61,481 nt of DNA from JBCDLI01 sp038745535. GTDB taxonomy: Bacteria; Pseudomonadota; Alphaproteobacteria; Rhizobiales; Rhizobiaceae. Positions 51,364 to 60,640 of this stretch are shown piece by piece. Position 1 is the first letter of the stretch, and every line of letters starts with the position of its first letter. Position numbers and translations under genes: made by a program. The DNA lies in assembly GCA_038745535.1 (NCBI GenBank), contig JBCDLI010000010.1, positions 1-61,481 of the forward strand, in the 5' to 3' direction. The notes under the pieces are model-generated. The model did not search any database. It saw nothing but the letters and a program-made list of their open reading frames with translations, and was not told the DNA's origin.

Positions 51364-51422
51364 TTGACACCAGCCACGGATAATTGTTTACGGCCCACAT
51401 CGCGGTCTTTGACCGCTTTTTT
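51364..51422 (+). promoter_or_regulatory. Leader of rplM with promoter-like sequence and intrinsic terminator
   Basis: TTGACA at 51365-51370 is followed after 17 bases by TTTACG. About 15 bases on is a stem GCGGTC/GACCGC (51402-51416) with six T after it (51417-51422). The T run is about 95 bases before the rplM start. This may simply end the thioesterase transcript, or it may be an attenuator in the rplM-rpsI leader if the promoter is real. Confidence 0.45.
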
Positions 51423-51516
51423 GTTGCGTTTTCGAATGCAACCCAAGCAACAAGAAAAGCCTGAAATGCCGCACAACGCGCGTCGCTGCTCAGGATGAAT
51501 TGAAGGATTTTTCCAA

Positions 51517-51978
51517 ATGCGGACGTTTTCGCAAAAACCTGCAGATGTGCAGAAAAAATGGATTATCGTTGACGCAGAAGGTTTGGTCGTTGGCCGCCTC
51601 GCCTCAATCGTCGCTAACCGCCTTCGCGGAAAGCACAAGCCATCATACACCCCCCATGTGGACGACGGCGACAACGTGATCGTAATCAATGCGGACAAAG
51701 TGGTTTTCACCGGACGCAAGCGTATCCAGAAAAAATACTACTGGCACACAGGGCATCCGGGCGGCATTAAAGAGCGTACGGCTGAAGCTATGCTGACCGG
51801 TCGTTTTCCAGAGCGAGTCGTAGAAAAAGCTGTTGAGCGCATGATCCCGCGCGGTCCCCTTGGCCGGCGCCAGATGAAAAATCTGCGCGTGTACAACGGC
51901 GCTGAACACCCTCACGAAGCACAGCAGCCCGAAGCGCTGGATGTTGCTTCCATGAACTCCAAGAACAAGAAAGCTTAA
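51517..51978 (+). CDS. rplM: 50S ribosomal protein L13
   Basis: A 153-residue protein with L13 motifs KKWIIVDAEGLVVGRLAS, the GKHKPSYTPHVDDGD segment, YWHTGHPGG and MIPRGPLGRRQMKNLRVYNGAEHPHEAQQP. GAAGGATTTTTCCAA precedes the ATG. The operon with rpsI is universal. Confidence 0.97.
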   Translation: MRTFSQKPADVQKKWIIVDAEGLVVGRLASIVANRLRGKHKPSYTPHVDDGDNVIVINADKVVFTGRKRIQKKYYWHTGHPGGIKERTAEAMLTGRFPERVVEKAVERMIPRGPLGRRQMKNLRVYNGAEHPHEAQQPEALDVASMNSKNKKA

Positions 51979-51982
51979 AACA

Positions 51983-52468
51983 ATGGCTGAACTGAATTCA
52001 CTCGAAGAGCTTGGCGAAGCAACTGTAAACACACAAGCTGCAGCGCCGGAAGCACCTGTTCATGTTCAAAAGCTTGATGAACACGGTCGCGCCTACGCGA
52101 CCGGGAAGCGCAAGGACGCTGTGGCACGTGTCTGGATCAAGCCGGGCACAGGCAAGATCACGATCAATGATCGCGAGATGCCCACATATTTTGCGCGTCC
52201 AGTCCTGCAAATGGTTCTGCAGCAGCCTCTCGTCGCCGCAAACCGTGCTGGTCAGTACGATATCATGGCGACGGTGAAAGGCGGCGGTCTTTCCGGTCAG
52301 GCTGGAGCAGTCCGTCACGGCATCTCCAAAGCCCTCACCTATTTTGAGCCAGAGCTACGCGCTGTTTTGAAAAAAGGCGGGTTCCTCACGCGCGATAGTC
52401 GTGTGGTTGAACGTAAGAAGTACGGTAAGGCGAAAGCCCGTCGTTCTTTCCAGTTCTCGAAGCGCTAA
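51983..52468 (+). CDS. rpsI: 30S ribosomal protein S9
   Basis: A 161-residue protein with an extra N-terminal part of about 35 residues, common in Alphaproteobacteria. The core has YATGKRKDAVARVWIKPGTG, VKGGGLSGQAGAVRHGISKAL and the invariant C-terminal KYGKAKARRSFQFSKR, whose final Lys-Arg reaches the decoding site. It begins 4 bases after rplM and is followed by a strong terminator. Confidence 0.97.
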   Translation: MAELNSLEELGEATVNTQAAAPEAPVHVQKLDEHGRAYATGKRKDAVARVWIKPGTGKITINDREMPTYFARPVLQMVLQQPLVAANRAGQYDIMATVKGGGLSGQAGAVRHGISKALTYFEPELRAVLKKGGFLTRDSRVVERKKYGKAKARRSFQFSKR

Positions 52469-52495
52469 CGCTCCGCAGTCAATTTGCTTATTTTT

Positions 52496-52526
52496 GGCGG
52501 GGCTTCGGCTCCGCCTTTTTTGTTGG
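52496..52526 (+). terminator. Intrinsic terminator of rplM-rpsI
   Basis: GGCGGGGC and GCTCCGCC pair over a TTCG tetraloop, followed by six T. It ends about 10 bases before the agmatinase start, so that gene likely depends on read-through or a promoter inside this region. Confidence 0.9.
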
Positions 52527-52535
52527 AAATATGAA

Positions 52536-53489
52536 ATGCCAAGCGAAACGATTGATCACGCATTCACCGCCGAAAACCTCACCGACGCTGCAAGTGACCC
52601 AACTTACGCAGGTGCACTCTCGTTTATGCGACGGCGTTACACCAAGTCACTGGAGGGTGTGGATGTCTGCGTGTTGGGTATTCCGTTCGATGCCGCGACC
52701 TCTAATCGCCCGGGCGCGCGGTTCGGGCCACAGGCAATCCGTGCTGCATCAGCTATCATGGACAGTGATCCCCAGTATCCGTTCGGCGTCAATTTGTTTA
52801 CGAACCTAGCCGTCGTTGATCGCGGGGACGTGCTGCTCGACTTTGGAAAGCACGATGAAACACCGGCTCGGATCGAGCGGGAAGCGTCGGAGATCATTTC
52901 GTCAGGCGCGTTTTTGCTCGGTCTCGGCGGCGATCACTTTGTGACGTGGCCGCTTCTCAAGTCGCATGCGGAAAAGCACGGTCCATTGGCGCTTGTTCAG
53001 TTCGATTCCCATCAGGACACCTGGCCCGATGACGGGAAACGAATTGACCACGGCACGTTCGTTTCACGGGCGGTAAAAGACGGCGTGATTGACCCTTCGA
53101 AATCGATCCAGATTGGGATTCGTACCCACGCGCCGGATGATTACGGAATTGAGATCATCCACGCCTATGATCTTGAAGAGATGAATGCGACAGCAGTTGC
53201 CGAGCGCATCGTAAGGCGGGTTGGCGATGCGCCTTGCTATCTCACGTTTGACATTGATTGCCTTGATCCCGCTTTTGCGCCGGGCACCGGAACACCGGTA
53301 GCGGGTGGACCATCGAGTGCGAAAATGCTCTCGGTCATCTCAAAGCTTGGATCGCTAAATATTGTCGGTGCCGATGTGGTTGAAGTCGCGCCTGCCTATG
53401 ACCAAGCGGATGTGACGGCGATTGCCGGAGCGGCGGTCGCGATGCATGTGGTTGGTCTGTTGGGTGAGAAGAAAAACGGGACTCTATGA
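52536..53489 (+). CDS. speB: Agmatinase
   Basis: A 317-residue ureohydrolase. The dinuclear manganese ligands are in GLGGDHFVTWP, QFDSHQDTWPDD and TFDIDCLDPAFAPGTGTP. It most likely converts agmatine to putrescine and urea, although arginase or guanidinobutyrase activity cannot be told apart from the motifs alone. The start at 52536 is preceded by GGAAATATGAA. Its stop overlaps the argC start. Confidence 0.92.
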   Translation: MPSETIDHAFTAENLTDAASDPTYAGALSFMRRRYTKSLEGVDVCVLGIPFDAATSNRPGARFGPQAIRAASAIMDSDPQYPFGVNLFTNLAVVDRGDVLLDFGKHDETPARIEREASEIISSGAFLLGLGGDHFVTWPLLKSHAEKHGPLALVQFDSHQDTWPDDGKRIDHGTFVSRAVKDGVIDPSKSIQIGIRTHAPDDYGIEIIHAYDLEEMNATAVAERIVRRVGDAPCYLTFDIDCLDPAFAPGTGTPVAGGPSSAKMLSVISKLGSLNIVGADVVEVAPAYDQADVTAIAGAAVAMHVVGLLGEKKNGTL

Positions 53490-54427
53490 TGCAGAAAGTC
53501 TTCATTGACGGGGAACACGGGACAACCGGCCTCCAAATCCGCGAACGGCTTGATAGGCGCACGGACATCGAATTGCTATCGCTGGCCCATGGGGACCGTC
53601 GTAGTGCCGAGAAACGCGCCGAGCTTTTGCGCGAAGCCGACATCGCCATCCTATGCTTGCCCGACGACGCCGCGCGGGAAGCCGTTGTGCTCGCTGCCAA
53701 CAGCGGAACCCGTTTCATTGACGCTTCGACCGCGCACCGGACACACGAAGATTGGGTCTACGGCTTTGCCGAAGCCGAGCCCGGCCAAGCAGAGCGTATC
53801 GCGAAGGCGCAATTTGTGTCTAACCCCGGCTGTTATTCAACGGGTGCAATTGGCATCCTACGGCCGCTCGTTGCCTCGGGCGTCTTGCCACCGGATTATC
53901 CCACCACGATCAATGCAGTGTCCGGCTACACCGGCGGCGGCAAGCAGATGATCGCGCAAATGGAAAAGCCAGACGCCGAAGATGCGATAACTTCGCCTTA
54001 TTTCGCCTATGCGCTCACGCTCGCACATAAACATGTGCCTGAAATCATAACGCGGTCAGGTCTAGCGCGCCGCCCAATCTTCACGCCGAACGTATCGAAA
54101 TTCCCGCAAGGCATGCTCGTCAACGTGCCGCTTCATCTAGACTTGTTAGCTGCTGGTACGAAACCATCATCGGTTCATGAAGCGCTACGAGAGCACTATG
54201 CGGGGCAGCGAATCGTAGAAGTTGCCGACACGACGGAGCCCCCCGCCCGCCTTGATCCGACCGAATTGGCGGGCACCGACAAGATGCGAATCTATGTTTG
54301 CGCGAACGAGGAAGCTGGCCACGTAAACATCATCGCCTCACTCGACAATCTCGGCAAAGGAGCCAGTGGCGCCGCAGTGCAGAACCTCGATATTAAGCTT
54401 GGCGTGTCGCAACTGGAGACAGTCTAA
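53486..54427 (+). CDS. argC: N-acetyl-gamma-glutamyl-phosphate reductase, short type
   Basis: A 313-residue NADP-dependent reductase of arginine synthesis, of the shorter type 2 form. FIDGEHGTTGLQIRERL binds the dinucleotide; the catalytic Cys116 lies in SNPGCYSTGAIG; KFPQGMLVNVPLH is the substrate region. It is coupled to the agmatinase gene by an ATGA overlap, so arginine synthesis and degradation sit in one transcript. It overlaps ctaA convergently by 35 bases. Confidence 0.95.
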   Translation: MMQKVFIDGEHGTTGLQIRERLDRRTDIELLSLAHGDRRSAEKRAELLREADIAILCLPDDAAREAVVLAANSGTRFIDASTAHRTHEDWVYGFAEAEPGQAERIAKAQFVSNPGCYSTGAIGILRPLVASGVLPPDYPTTINAVSGYTGGGKQMIAQMEKPDAEDAITSPYFAYALTLAHKHVPEIITRSGLARRPIFTPNVSKFPQGMLVNVPLHLDLLAAGTKPSSVHEALREHYAGQRIVEVADTTEPPARLDPTELAGTDKMRIYVCANEEAGHVNIIASLDNLGKGASGAAVQNLDIKLGVSQLETV

Positions 54428-55556
54428 TTTCAGCCGCGTGGCTATGCGTTGAGCCGTTGAGTAATTTCAGTGGCCCAACCATTGCTCGCCAATGCGCTAT
54501 CGCAAACGCGAAGATCACGAATGCCAGTCCCTGGTGAACGAGCGCCCAGTTTAATGGAACAGCCATCACAAGCGTGACAATGCCGACGACAGCTTGGGCC
54601 GTCATCAGCCCTAGGAGTACGGTCGCCCGGCGTGCATGGGTGGAACCCGGTGCAAACCTCCAACATGCCAGACAGTGAAGCGCGGTGACTGCCAACACGA
54701 CATACGCGCCGATACGATGCGCAAACTGAACATAGGCAGGGTTTTCCACCCAGTTTTGCCACCCAAGTGTCGTGAGCCACACCAGATCGGCAGGTGGCGC
54801 GAAGCTGCCATCCATGAGCGGCCACTCGTTGAACACAAGACCTGCGTCCATGCCTGCCACCATCGCGCCCATCCATATCTGGACTAACGCCAAACCAGCC
54901 ACTGCCGCGGCGGCATAGTGCGACCAAGCGGTGGGTTTCAGGTCTTCAGCGTGTGGCGCTAGGCCCCTCGCCGTCCAAACCATAAGTGCAAGTATGATCG
55001 CAGCCATGCTGAGGTGCGTCGCTAGCCGATAATGGCTCACGTCGACGCGCTCCGTCAGGCCGGACGAAACCATCCACCAACCGACAAAACCCTGAAAGCA
55101 AATCAGCAGGAAGATACCAACCGTCTGAGGGCGCATGCGCGGATCAATCCGTCGCCTCGCAAGGAAGAAGACCATCGGGATCAGAACGACCAGCCCTAGG
55201 AATCGGGCGAGAAACCGATGTCCCCATTCCCACCAATAGATGAACTGAAACTCAGCCATCGACATGCCGCGATTTTGCAGCTGATATTCCGGTATCAGCC
55301 GGTACTCAGCCAGTTCCGCTTGCCATTGCGCTTCGGTTAGCGGGGGAATGACGCCGTGGATCGGCTCCCATTGGGTGATAGATAACCCGCTGTCGGTAAG
55401 CCTTGTCGCTCCACCCACGACGACGAGGATGAGCAAAACGAGCGAAGAGAAATAAAGCCAACTGCGCACGTGCGTGCGATTGCGAAGCTCCTCGTCGCGG
55501 GAAACCCGCGATAAATTATCCTCAAATGATAGCGTGGATGCATCGATTGCAACCAT
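54393..55556 (-). CDS. ctaA: Heme A synthase
   Basis: A 387-residue COX15/CtaA protein with eight membrane segments. GGATRLTDSGLSITQWEPIHGVIPPL is the family signature; the heme ligand His residues lie in WWEWGHRFLARF, SHYRLATHLSMA, QFAHRIGAYVV and NWALVHQGLAF. It oxidises heme O to heme A for aa3-type oxidase, so an aerobic chain with cytochrome c oxidase is implied. An ATG at 55586 could add 10 residues. Confidence 0.95.
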   Translation of the reverse strand: MVAIDASTLSFEDNLSRVSRDEELRNRTHVRSWLYFSSLVLLILVVVGGATRLTDSGLSITQWEPIHGVIPPLTEAQWQAELAEYRLIPEYQLQNRGMSMAEFQFIYWWEWGHRFLARFLGLVVLIPMVFFLARRRIDPRMRPQTVGIFLLICFQGFVGWWMVSSGLTERVDVSHYRLATHLSMAAIILALMVWTARGLAPHAEDLKPTAWSHYAAAAVAGLALVQIWMGAMVAGMDAGLVFNEWPLMDGSFAPPADLVWLTTLGWQNWVENPAYVQFAHRIGAYVVLAVTALHCLACWRFAPGSTHARRATVLLGLMTAQAVVGIVTLVMAVPLNWALVHQGLAFVIFAFAIAHWRAMVGPLKLLNGSTHSHAAEIRLSPVATRQA

Positions 55557-55696
55557 GGTTGCTGGTCTCCATTCCTCACCCCACATGTGTCAAATGAAGT
55601 GAGCCCGTTCAAGTGTAGCAATGTCGCGACAGCTTGCTTAGCGGCCCAGTTTGACTACCTTCACCGCAGTTGGCCGACGAAAATCAGAGAGATATT

Positions 55697-55930
55697 ATGC
55701 CTGTTCGCCTGAGAAAGTTCATCGGAATGTGCATTCTTGTAATTTTGGTCATCGTGTATTCGCTGATCGCAATAACGATTGCGACATATCGTTTGGCCGA
55801 TAGCGAGTGGTATGTGCACCTTGCGTTTTTCGGCATCAGTGGATTTCTGTGGGTGGTACCGGCAATGTACATCATCTCATGGATGGAGAAAAAACCTGCG
55901 GCGGATGAGGACAGGCAACATGCCCGCTAA
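55697..55930 (+). CDS. DUF2842 family membrane protein
   Basis: A 77-residue protein with two membrane segments (11-33 and 44-66). It starts MPVRLRKFIGMCILVILVI and has WYVHLAFFGISGFLWVVPAMYIISWM, the DUF2842 pattern. GAGAGAT precedes the ATG. In Alphaproteobacteria the gene is often beside ctaA. Function unknown. Confidence 0.88.
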   Translation: MPVRLRKFIGMCILVILVIVYSLIAITIATYRLADSEWYVHLAFFGISGFLWVVPAMYIISWMEKKPAADEDRQHAR

Positions 55931-55937
55931 CTCAAGG

Positions 55938-57041
55938 TCAGGTTGTTACGAAACGGCTTCCACGGTTTGCGAATGGTACGGCGATACCGTTTAACAATGT
56001 CCGCAGGTACACGGGTCTTTGATAATTTCCGTTCATCGAGATCCGCGGAAGACCGTGTAATGCGTTTGCATGTTTTGCGTGAAGCAAACCATGACGCGTT
56101 GTCACAGCAGTCTCGAAGCCCAGCTCTCTAGCGATGTCGGTCTCGCGTCGCCCAGCTGCTTTTGAAGAGCCATAGGGAAATGCGAAGTGCTTTGGTCGTT
56201 CGCCGAGCTCTAGCGCAATTGCAGTTGCCGACTGCTCCATTTCCCGAACCGCTTCATCGCGATCAAGTCGCGCCAGATGAAAATGATTAAGTGTATGCGC
56301 TCCAATTGTGCACAGACGCGATTGATTAATGAGGCGTAGTTCATCCCAATTCATCATCTCTGCGTCGACGTGAGCCTTCGGGTCCAAGCCATAGGCAACA
56401 CAGAGATCGTCTACGAAGCGTCGTTGTTCGTGCTCATCGAGATCGTTTGTCACAAAGTCGCAAAGCTTGTCGTAAGCAGCTTGCTTGCGAGCGTTGGTGT
56501 CACAATCAAGCCAGCCCATGCCGTCACCTGTTGGGAAAGCGATGCGATTTTGGTTTTCGATTATTGTGGCAAGGTTTTCCCACCACAGATGGGCATATCG
56601 GTCTGCAAAACCGGGACACACATAGATGGTGTAGGGAACCCTGTGTGCTTCAAAGATCGGCTTTGCAGTGGTCATATTATCGCGATAGCCGTCGTCTAAT
56701 GTGACCGCGAGAAACTTCTGCTCCGGATCAATGGAGTCCCGCAATCGCGCTCCGATTTCATCTATTGAACAGAACACGTAGCCGCTTCGCCGAAGCAGGG
56801 TCAGCGCCTCGTCGAGGAATTTGGGGCTTACGGATAGAAAACTATTGATGGAGCCTGTTGAGGTTTTCCGCGAAACGCGATGCAGCATCAAAATTGCACC
56901 ACGCCCTTCTAGCTTTGAGGATAGTAGATGCGCGAGGCCAGAAAAGCGTGCACCGAGCAAAAACGACTTTCGCAAAAACGTTTTGATAACCATCGCCCCC
57001 GATTTTGGCCCCAGATTGCTCAACCTCGCGGGGGCTCTCAC
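55938..57041 (-). CDS. Polysaccharide deacetylase family protein
   Basis: A 367-residue NodB-type deacetylase. LAVTLDDGYRDN supplies the catalytic Asp and metal Asp, and the GAHTLNHFHLARL motif the two metal His residues. HFAFPYGSS is the substrate groove strand. The N-terminal ~45 residues contain an amphipathic or membrane-near stretch. It could remove acetyl groups from an N-acetylated exopolysaccharide. It is convergent with the DUF2842 gene. Confidence 0.9.
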   Translation of the reverse strand: MRAPARLSNLGPKSGAMVIKTFLRKSFLLGARFSGLAHLLSSKLEGRGAILMLHRVSRKTSTGSINSFLSVSPKFLDEALTLLRRSGYVFCSIDEIGARLRDSIDPEQKFLAVTLDDGYRDNMTTAKPIFEAHRVPYTIYVCPGFADRYAHLWWENLATIIENQNRIAFPTGDGMGWLDCDTNARKQAAYDKLCDFVTNDLDEHEQRRFVDDLCVAYGLDPKAHVDAEMMNWDELRLINQSRLCTIGAHTLNHFHLARLDRDEAVREMEQSATAIALELGERPKHFAFPYGSSKAAGRRETDIARELGFETAVTTRHGLLHAKHANALHGLPRISMNGNYQRPVYLRTLLNGIAVPFANRGSRFVTT

Positions 57042-57084
57042 GTTTTCGAAACGCTCTTTCTCATAAGTTACCGTAGAAAGTTTG

Positions 57085-58239
57085 ATGAGAGGTCAACGCA
57101 AAGTGATGCGCTCAGGAACGCCCTTGGACAGCGGTGCAATTCATATCATTGAGGATAGATCACAGGCTTTGGCTGAAATCGATGCTATCACGGCAATCGA
57201 TTTGTTCTCTGGTTATCAGCATCCAGCATTTTTGAAAGCCTGGGTTTCTCAGCGCGATGTCGAGCCATTCTTCATTCGCATCGAGACCCAATACGGCGGA
57301 CATGTTTTGCTGCCGCTCGAGCGCCAGGGAACGCATAATGTCGGGTACGTCGGCGGAAAACACGCGAACGGCAATTTTCCGATTGGGAGCCCCGAAGGCC
57401 TTCGCGAACTGAATGGCATCGGCCTGGACGCGCTCGCCGAGAGTACGAAGGTTCAGAAAGCAAACATTGGAACCATTGCCCTCGAACGACAGCTGGAGAG
57501 CCTCGAAGGGGTGAAAAATCCGTTTGTTGATCACCGGGCGGTTCGTAGTCCAAACGTCGCGCTTTCATTCGACATAGAGGGTGATTTTGACGAAGTGCTG
57601 CAAGGCCGCCCTGGTTCTCGAAAGCGAAAACGTTTCCGCAGCCAAATGCGGAAGCTGGAAGCGATGGGTCCTGTCAGCGTTGAAATACCTGTGGGTGCGA
57701 AAACTGTTCGCGAGGTTCTCGCCCGCTTTTTCGAATTGAAATCACAGCGCCTCAAGGATGCTGGAATTCATGATTCTTTTGGTGATGTTGCCACGCGCGC
57801 TGCGTTTTACTCGATGTTTGCGGACTCGGCTGATCGGGTTTACAAAACGCACCAGCTCTTCGTCCTCAAGGTTGGCGATAAATACGCCGCGATTATGGGG
57901 AACACGCTTCATAACAAGCGTCTTACGGTGGAATTCTCAACCTTCGACGCCGAGTTTGCCCATGCTGGCCCGGGCGATCTGCTGTTCTTCCTAGCTGTGG
58001 AATATGCCGTGCAGAACGGCTGCAAGGTGTTTGACTTCGGGGTCGGAGACGAGCGTTTTAAGCGGACATGGTGTGATATTGAGACCTACCAGTACGACGT
58101 TTTTATCCCGGTATCGCTGAGCGGTCGGTTGTATACCGCTGCGAATAAAATGCGCTCGCAAGTCGTGGGCCAGCTCAAGAGCAATGAGAAAATTTGGAAC
58201 GCGGCCAAGGCCGCCCGACGACGTCTAGCCGGGACCTAG
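57085..58239 (+). CDS. FemAB/GNAT-like protein of polysaccharide locus
   Basis: A 384-residue acyltransferase of the GNAT (CelD/BcsL, FemAB-related) type. The core spans about 140-340 and contains RKRKRFRSQMRKLEAMGPV, AAFYSMFADSADR and the terminal GNAT strand VFDFGVGDERFKRTWCD. Such genes cluster with deacetylases and exopolysaccharide export proteins. Substrate unknown. It is divergent from the deacetylase gene with a 44-base gap, and overlaps the Wzc-like gene by four bases at its end. Confidence 0.85.
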   Translation: MRGQRKVMRSGTPLDSGAIHIIEDRSQALAEIDAITAIDLFSGYQHPAFLKAWVSQRDVEPFFIRIETQYGGHVLLPLERQGTHNVGYVGGKHANGNFPIGSPEGLRELNGIGLDALAESTKVQKANIGTIALERQLESLEGVKNPFVDHRAVRSPNVALSFDIEGDFDEVLQGRPGSRKRKRFRSQMRKLEAMGPVSVEIPVGAKTVREVLARFFELKSQRLKDAGIHDSFGDVATRAAFYSMFADSADRVYKTHQLFVLKVGDKYAAIMGNTLHNKRLTVEFSTFDAEFAHAGPGDLLFFLAVEYAVQNGCKVFDFGVGDERFKRTWCDIETYQYDVFIPVSLSGRLYTAANKMRSQVVGQLKSNEKIWNAAKAARRRLAGT

Positions 58240-60431
58240 CTCGCCACGCGGTGCGTGTTACCGCGTTGTGTTTCCATCTTGTCGGTGGTCAAGACAGCTA
58301 GAATTGACAAGCCGTTCCTCTCAAAGGCTTCTTTTGTTTTCATCATGACGGGCAGTTGATCATCTGTCGTAGCAAGCACGATTTCCGTATCGGCGTCAGC
58401 AAACTCGGAGAGTGCTTCAACATCGGTGGCTCCACACTCGATTATCACGAGATCATAAGCTGATCTGAGCCCGTCAAATACGATCGGAAGACGGCTCAGC
58501 GATGATGCTGCCTCGTCCAGATCAATTGCGCCGAGCGGGACACAATGGGCAGCACTCTTTCGGTCTGCGTGGATTATGCGTTGGAAAGATGCCTTACCGA
58601 CCAGTAACTCGGTGATGCCCGGGCGAGCGTTACCCACCATCTGACGTGACGACGCGCCAGACGCACCAAGATCTACGAGAACGCTCGATAGGTTTTGGCT
58701 CGCACAGGCTCGTGCCAAGGCGACCGAACCAGATGCAGCAGTGCTTCCTTCAGGCGTGGCAACAAGAATTCTAGACGCCCCACTTTTGATGATCGAGCTC
58801 ACTGTTTCTTTGAGCTTCGCGCGATCGGCCTCATCAGGATCGATGTCTTTGCGGGCCAAAACACTGGGGCGCTCCTGTTCAACCTCAGCCGCAAGTGGAG
58901 GCGGATCGGATTGTGCGCTGGCGGCAGCAGCCATCGCCGCGCGTTGTGCAAGTGTTTGATCAGGGTCTTCGGCCTTTAGCGTGACAGGTGAAGTCTCTTC
59001 TGCGGCGCTCTTCTGTGGAGGCTGAGCGACGGGAGTGAGCGCTCTGCCAGAGAATAGTTCACGCATCACGGTGACGAGACATCCGAGCAAAATGGTGCCA
59101 ATGAAAGTGACCGCCAGCATGGGGATCATTTTTGGAAAGGACGGCTCTAAAGGTGCTGTGGCACTTGAAATAACGCGCGCTTTTGCAGGCGCGTAGTCAG
59201 TTTCCTGACGCGCTTGTGCTTCGCGGAAACGAATGAGGTAGCTTTCAAGCAAAGCACGCTGAGAGTTTGCTTCGCGCTGCAAAGCGTTGAGTTCAACTTC
59301 GCGTTCATTGGCTGTCGCAGCGGCGGCTTTAAGTTGATTGAGCTCACGCTCCAGTTCATTTTCGCGGCTAACCGCAATTGACGCTTCACTACGCAGCGCC
59401 TCCAGAACCTTTCCTGCCTCAACGCGGATTTGCTGTGAGAGACCATCCAATTGTGAGCGCAGTGCTCTGACTTCGGGATGATTGTCGAGAAGCGTCACCG
59501 ATAGTTCCGCGAGCTCGCCGCGCAGACTAATTTCTCTTTCCCTTAGCCGTGCGATGATTGGCGAACCGATCACATCGGGAAGTGCATCAATCGACGCTCC
59601 GGAATTGAGAGTAGCCTGAACCGCATTAGCGCGTGCACGCGCCGTCGTGCGATCGGAGCGAACGCGAGAGAGTTCGGTTGTCAGTTCGGCAAGCTGTTGT
59701 GTTGCAAGGATTTCGTTGTTTTCGCCTTCTAGAAGACCGGAAGAGGAACGAAAATCTGCAACGCGGCGCTCAGCTTCCCGAACTTCTCTTTGAAGTTGAT
59801 CAACTTCAGACGCCAGAAATTGCGCAGCGCTTTCGGTCGTGTCCAAAGAGGCGCGGCCTTCGAGCTCGACATAGGCGCGGGCCAACGCGTTTGGAAATTT
59901 CCACGAAAGCGCTTTGTCCTCAGATGTGAATTCAACGACGATAACCCTGGATGCTTCGCGGGCGAAAACCGAGAGCCTCTCACGCACATTCTTCAACACG
60001 CGCTCGTCTTTGGTGAGTTCACGTGGGTCGGCGACAAGGCCAAAGGTGATCAAAACCATTTTGACCGCCCCTATACTGAGCGCATCATCAAATTCTTCGC
60101 GGTTTCCAAGCCCCAGATCATTGGCCACGCGCACCAGAAGCTCTGACGAGGTTAAGATGTCGACTTGGGACGTAACCCCCTCTTCATCCAGTATCGGCTC
60201 ACGTTCGGTCTGGGTTTCATTGACGGGTCGTGTAAATACAGGATCATTGGCTTCAATCAGGATCCGTGTGTCGGCGGTGAATGTCGGGGCAGCCATCGAC
60301 AAAAACGCGTACATCAATGCGGTCAGCACCGTCGCGATTGCGGCGATCTTAACTTTGTCACGCCATATGGCAGAAAATAATTTGCCGATATCGATATCGG
60401 CGTCGTTGGACACTGTTGCGCTGCTGGTCAT
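58236..60431 (-). CDS. Wzc/GumC-like chain-length protein with degenerate kinase domain
   Basis: A 731-residue inner-membrane protein. After an N-terminal helix (about 30-48) comes the periplasmic Wzz domain (60-210), then a long coiled coil (210-410), a proline-rich second membrane helix (about 432-455, preceded by APLEPSFPKMIP), and a C-terminal Rossmann-type domain. The latter resembles a bacterial tyrosine kinase but lacks its motifs: the Walker A position reads VATPEGSTAASGS, with no GKS/T, and the second Walker motif is VLVDLGASG. No tyrosine cluster is at the tail. It likely sets polymer length without kinase activity. Confidence 0.88.
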   Translation of the reverse strand: MTSSATVSNDADIDIGKLFSAIWRDKVKIAAIATVLTALMYAFLSMAAPTFTADTRILIEANDPVFTRPVNETQTEREPILDEEGVTSQVDILTSSELLVRVANDLGLGNREEFDDALSIGAVKMVLITFGLVADPRELTKDERVLKNVRERLSVFAREASRVIVVEFTSEDKALSWKFPNALARAYVELEGRASLDTTESAAQFLASEVDQLQREVREAERRVADFRSSSGLLEGENNEILATQQLAELTTELSRVRSDRTTARARANAVQATLNSGASIDALPDVIGSPIIARLREREISLRGELAELSVTLLDNHPEVRALRSQLDGLSQQIRVEAGKVLEALRSEASIAVSRENELERELNQLKAAAATANEREVELNALQREANSQRALLESYLIRFREAQARQETDYAPAKARVISSATAPLEPSFPKMIPMLAVTFIGTILLGCLVTVMRELFSGRALTPVAQPPQKSAAEETSPVTLKAEDPDQTLAQRAAMAAAASAQSDPPPLAAEVEQERPSVLARKDIDPDEADRAKLKETVSSIIKSGASRILVATPEGSTAASGSVALARACASQNLSSVLVDLGASGASSRQMVGNARPGITELLVGKASFQRIIHADRKSAAHCVPLGAIDLDEAASSLSRLPIVFDGLRSAYDLVIIECGATDVEALSEFADADTEIVLATTDDQLPVMMKTKEAFERNGLSILAVLTTDKMETQRGNTHRVAS

Positions 60432-60605
60432 GACCCGGCGCTCCCACTCGTACTCAAACAAACTCTCGGTGGCGATGGTAAACATACATGGTAACCAGCG
60501 AGTAAAACCGCTGTTAAGGAAGCCTTTGCAATTGAGCGACCCGATTACAGCTGCTTCCCGTCTACGTTTTACCGGCGATTAACCATAACAAATGCATAAC
60601 GAAGT

Positions 60606-60619
60606 GGGCGCCTTCGCCC
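60606..60619 (+). promoter_or_regulatory. Hairpin in 5' leader of the Wza-like gene
   Basis: GGGCG and CGCCC pair over a 4-base loop, 22 bases before the start codon. It lacks a T run, so it is not a terminator; it may protect the mRNA or affect translation. The rest of the 209-base divergent region (60432-60640) shows no clear operator to me apart from a TTAACCAT octamer at 60580-60587. Confidence 0.35.
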
Positions 60620-60640
60620 AAAAGGCTTGGGGAAGTTGTC

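Noticed and set aside
60580..60587. CtrA site TTAACCAT before the Wza-like gene
   Set aside because: Only one half of the TTAA-N7-TTAA box is present; an 8-base match in an AT-rich leader is weak on its own.
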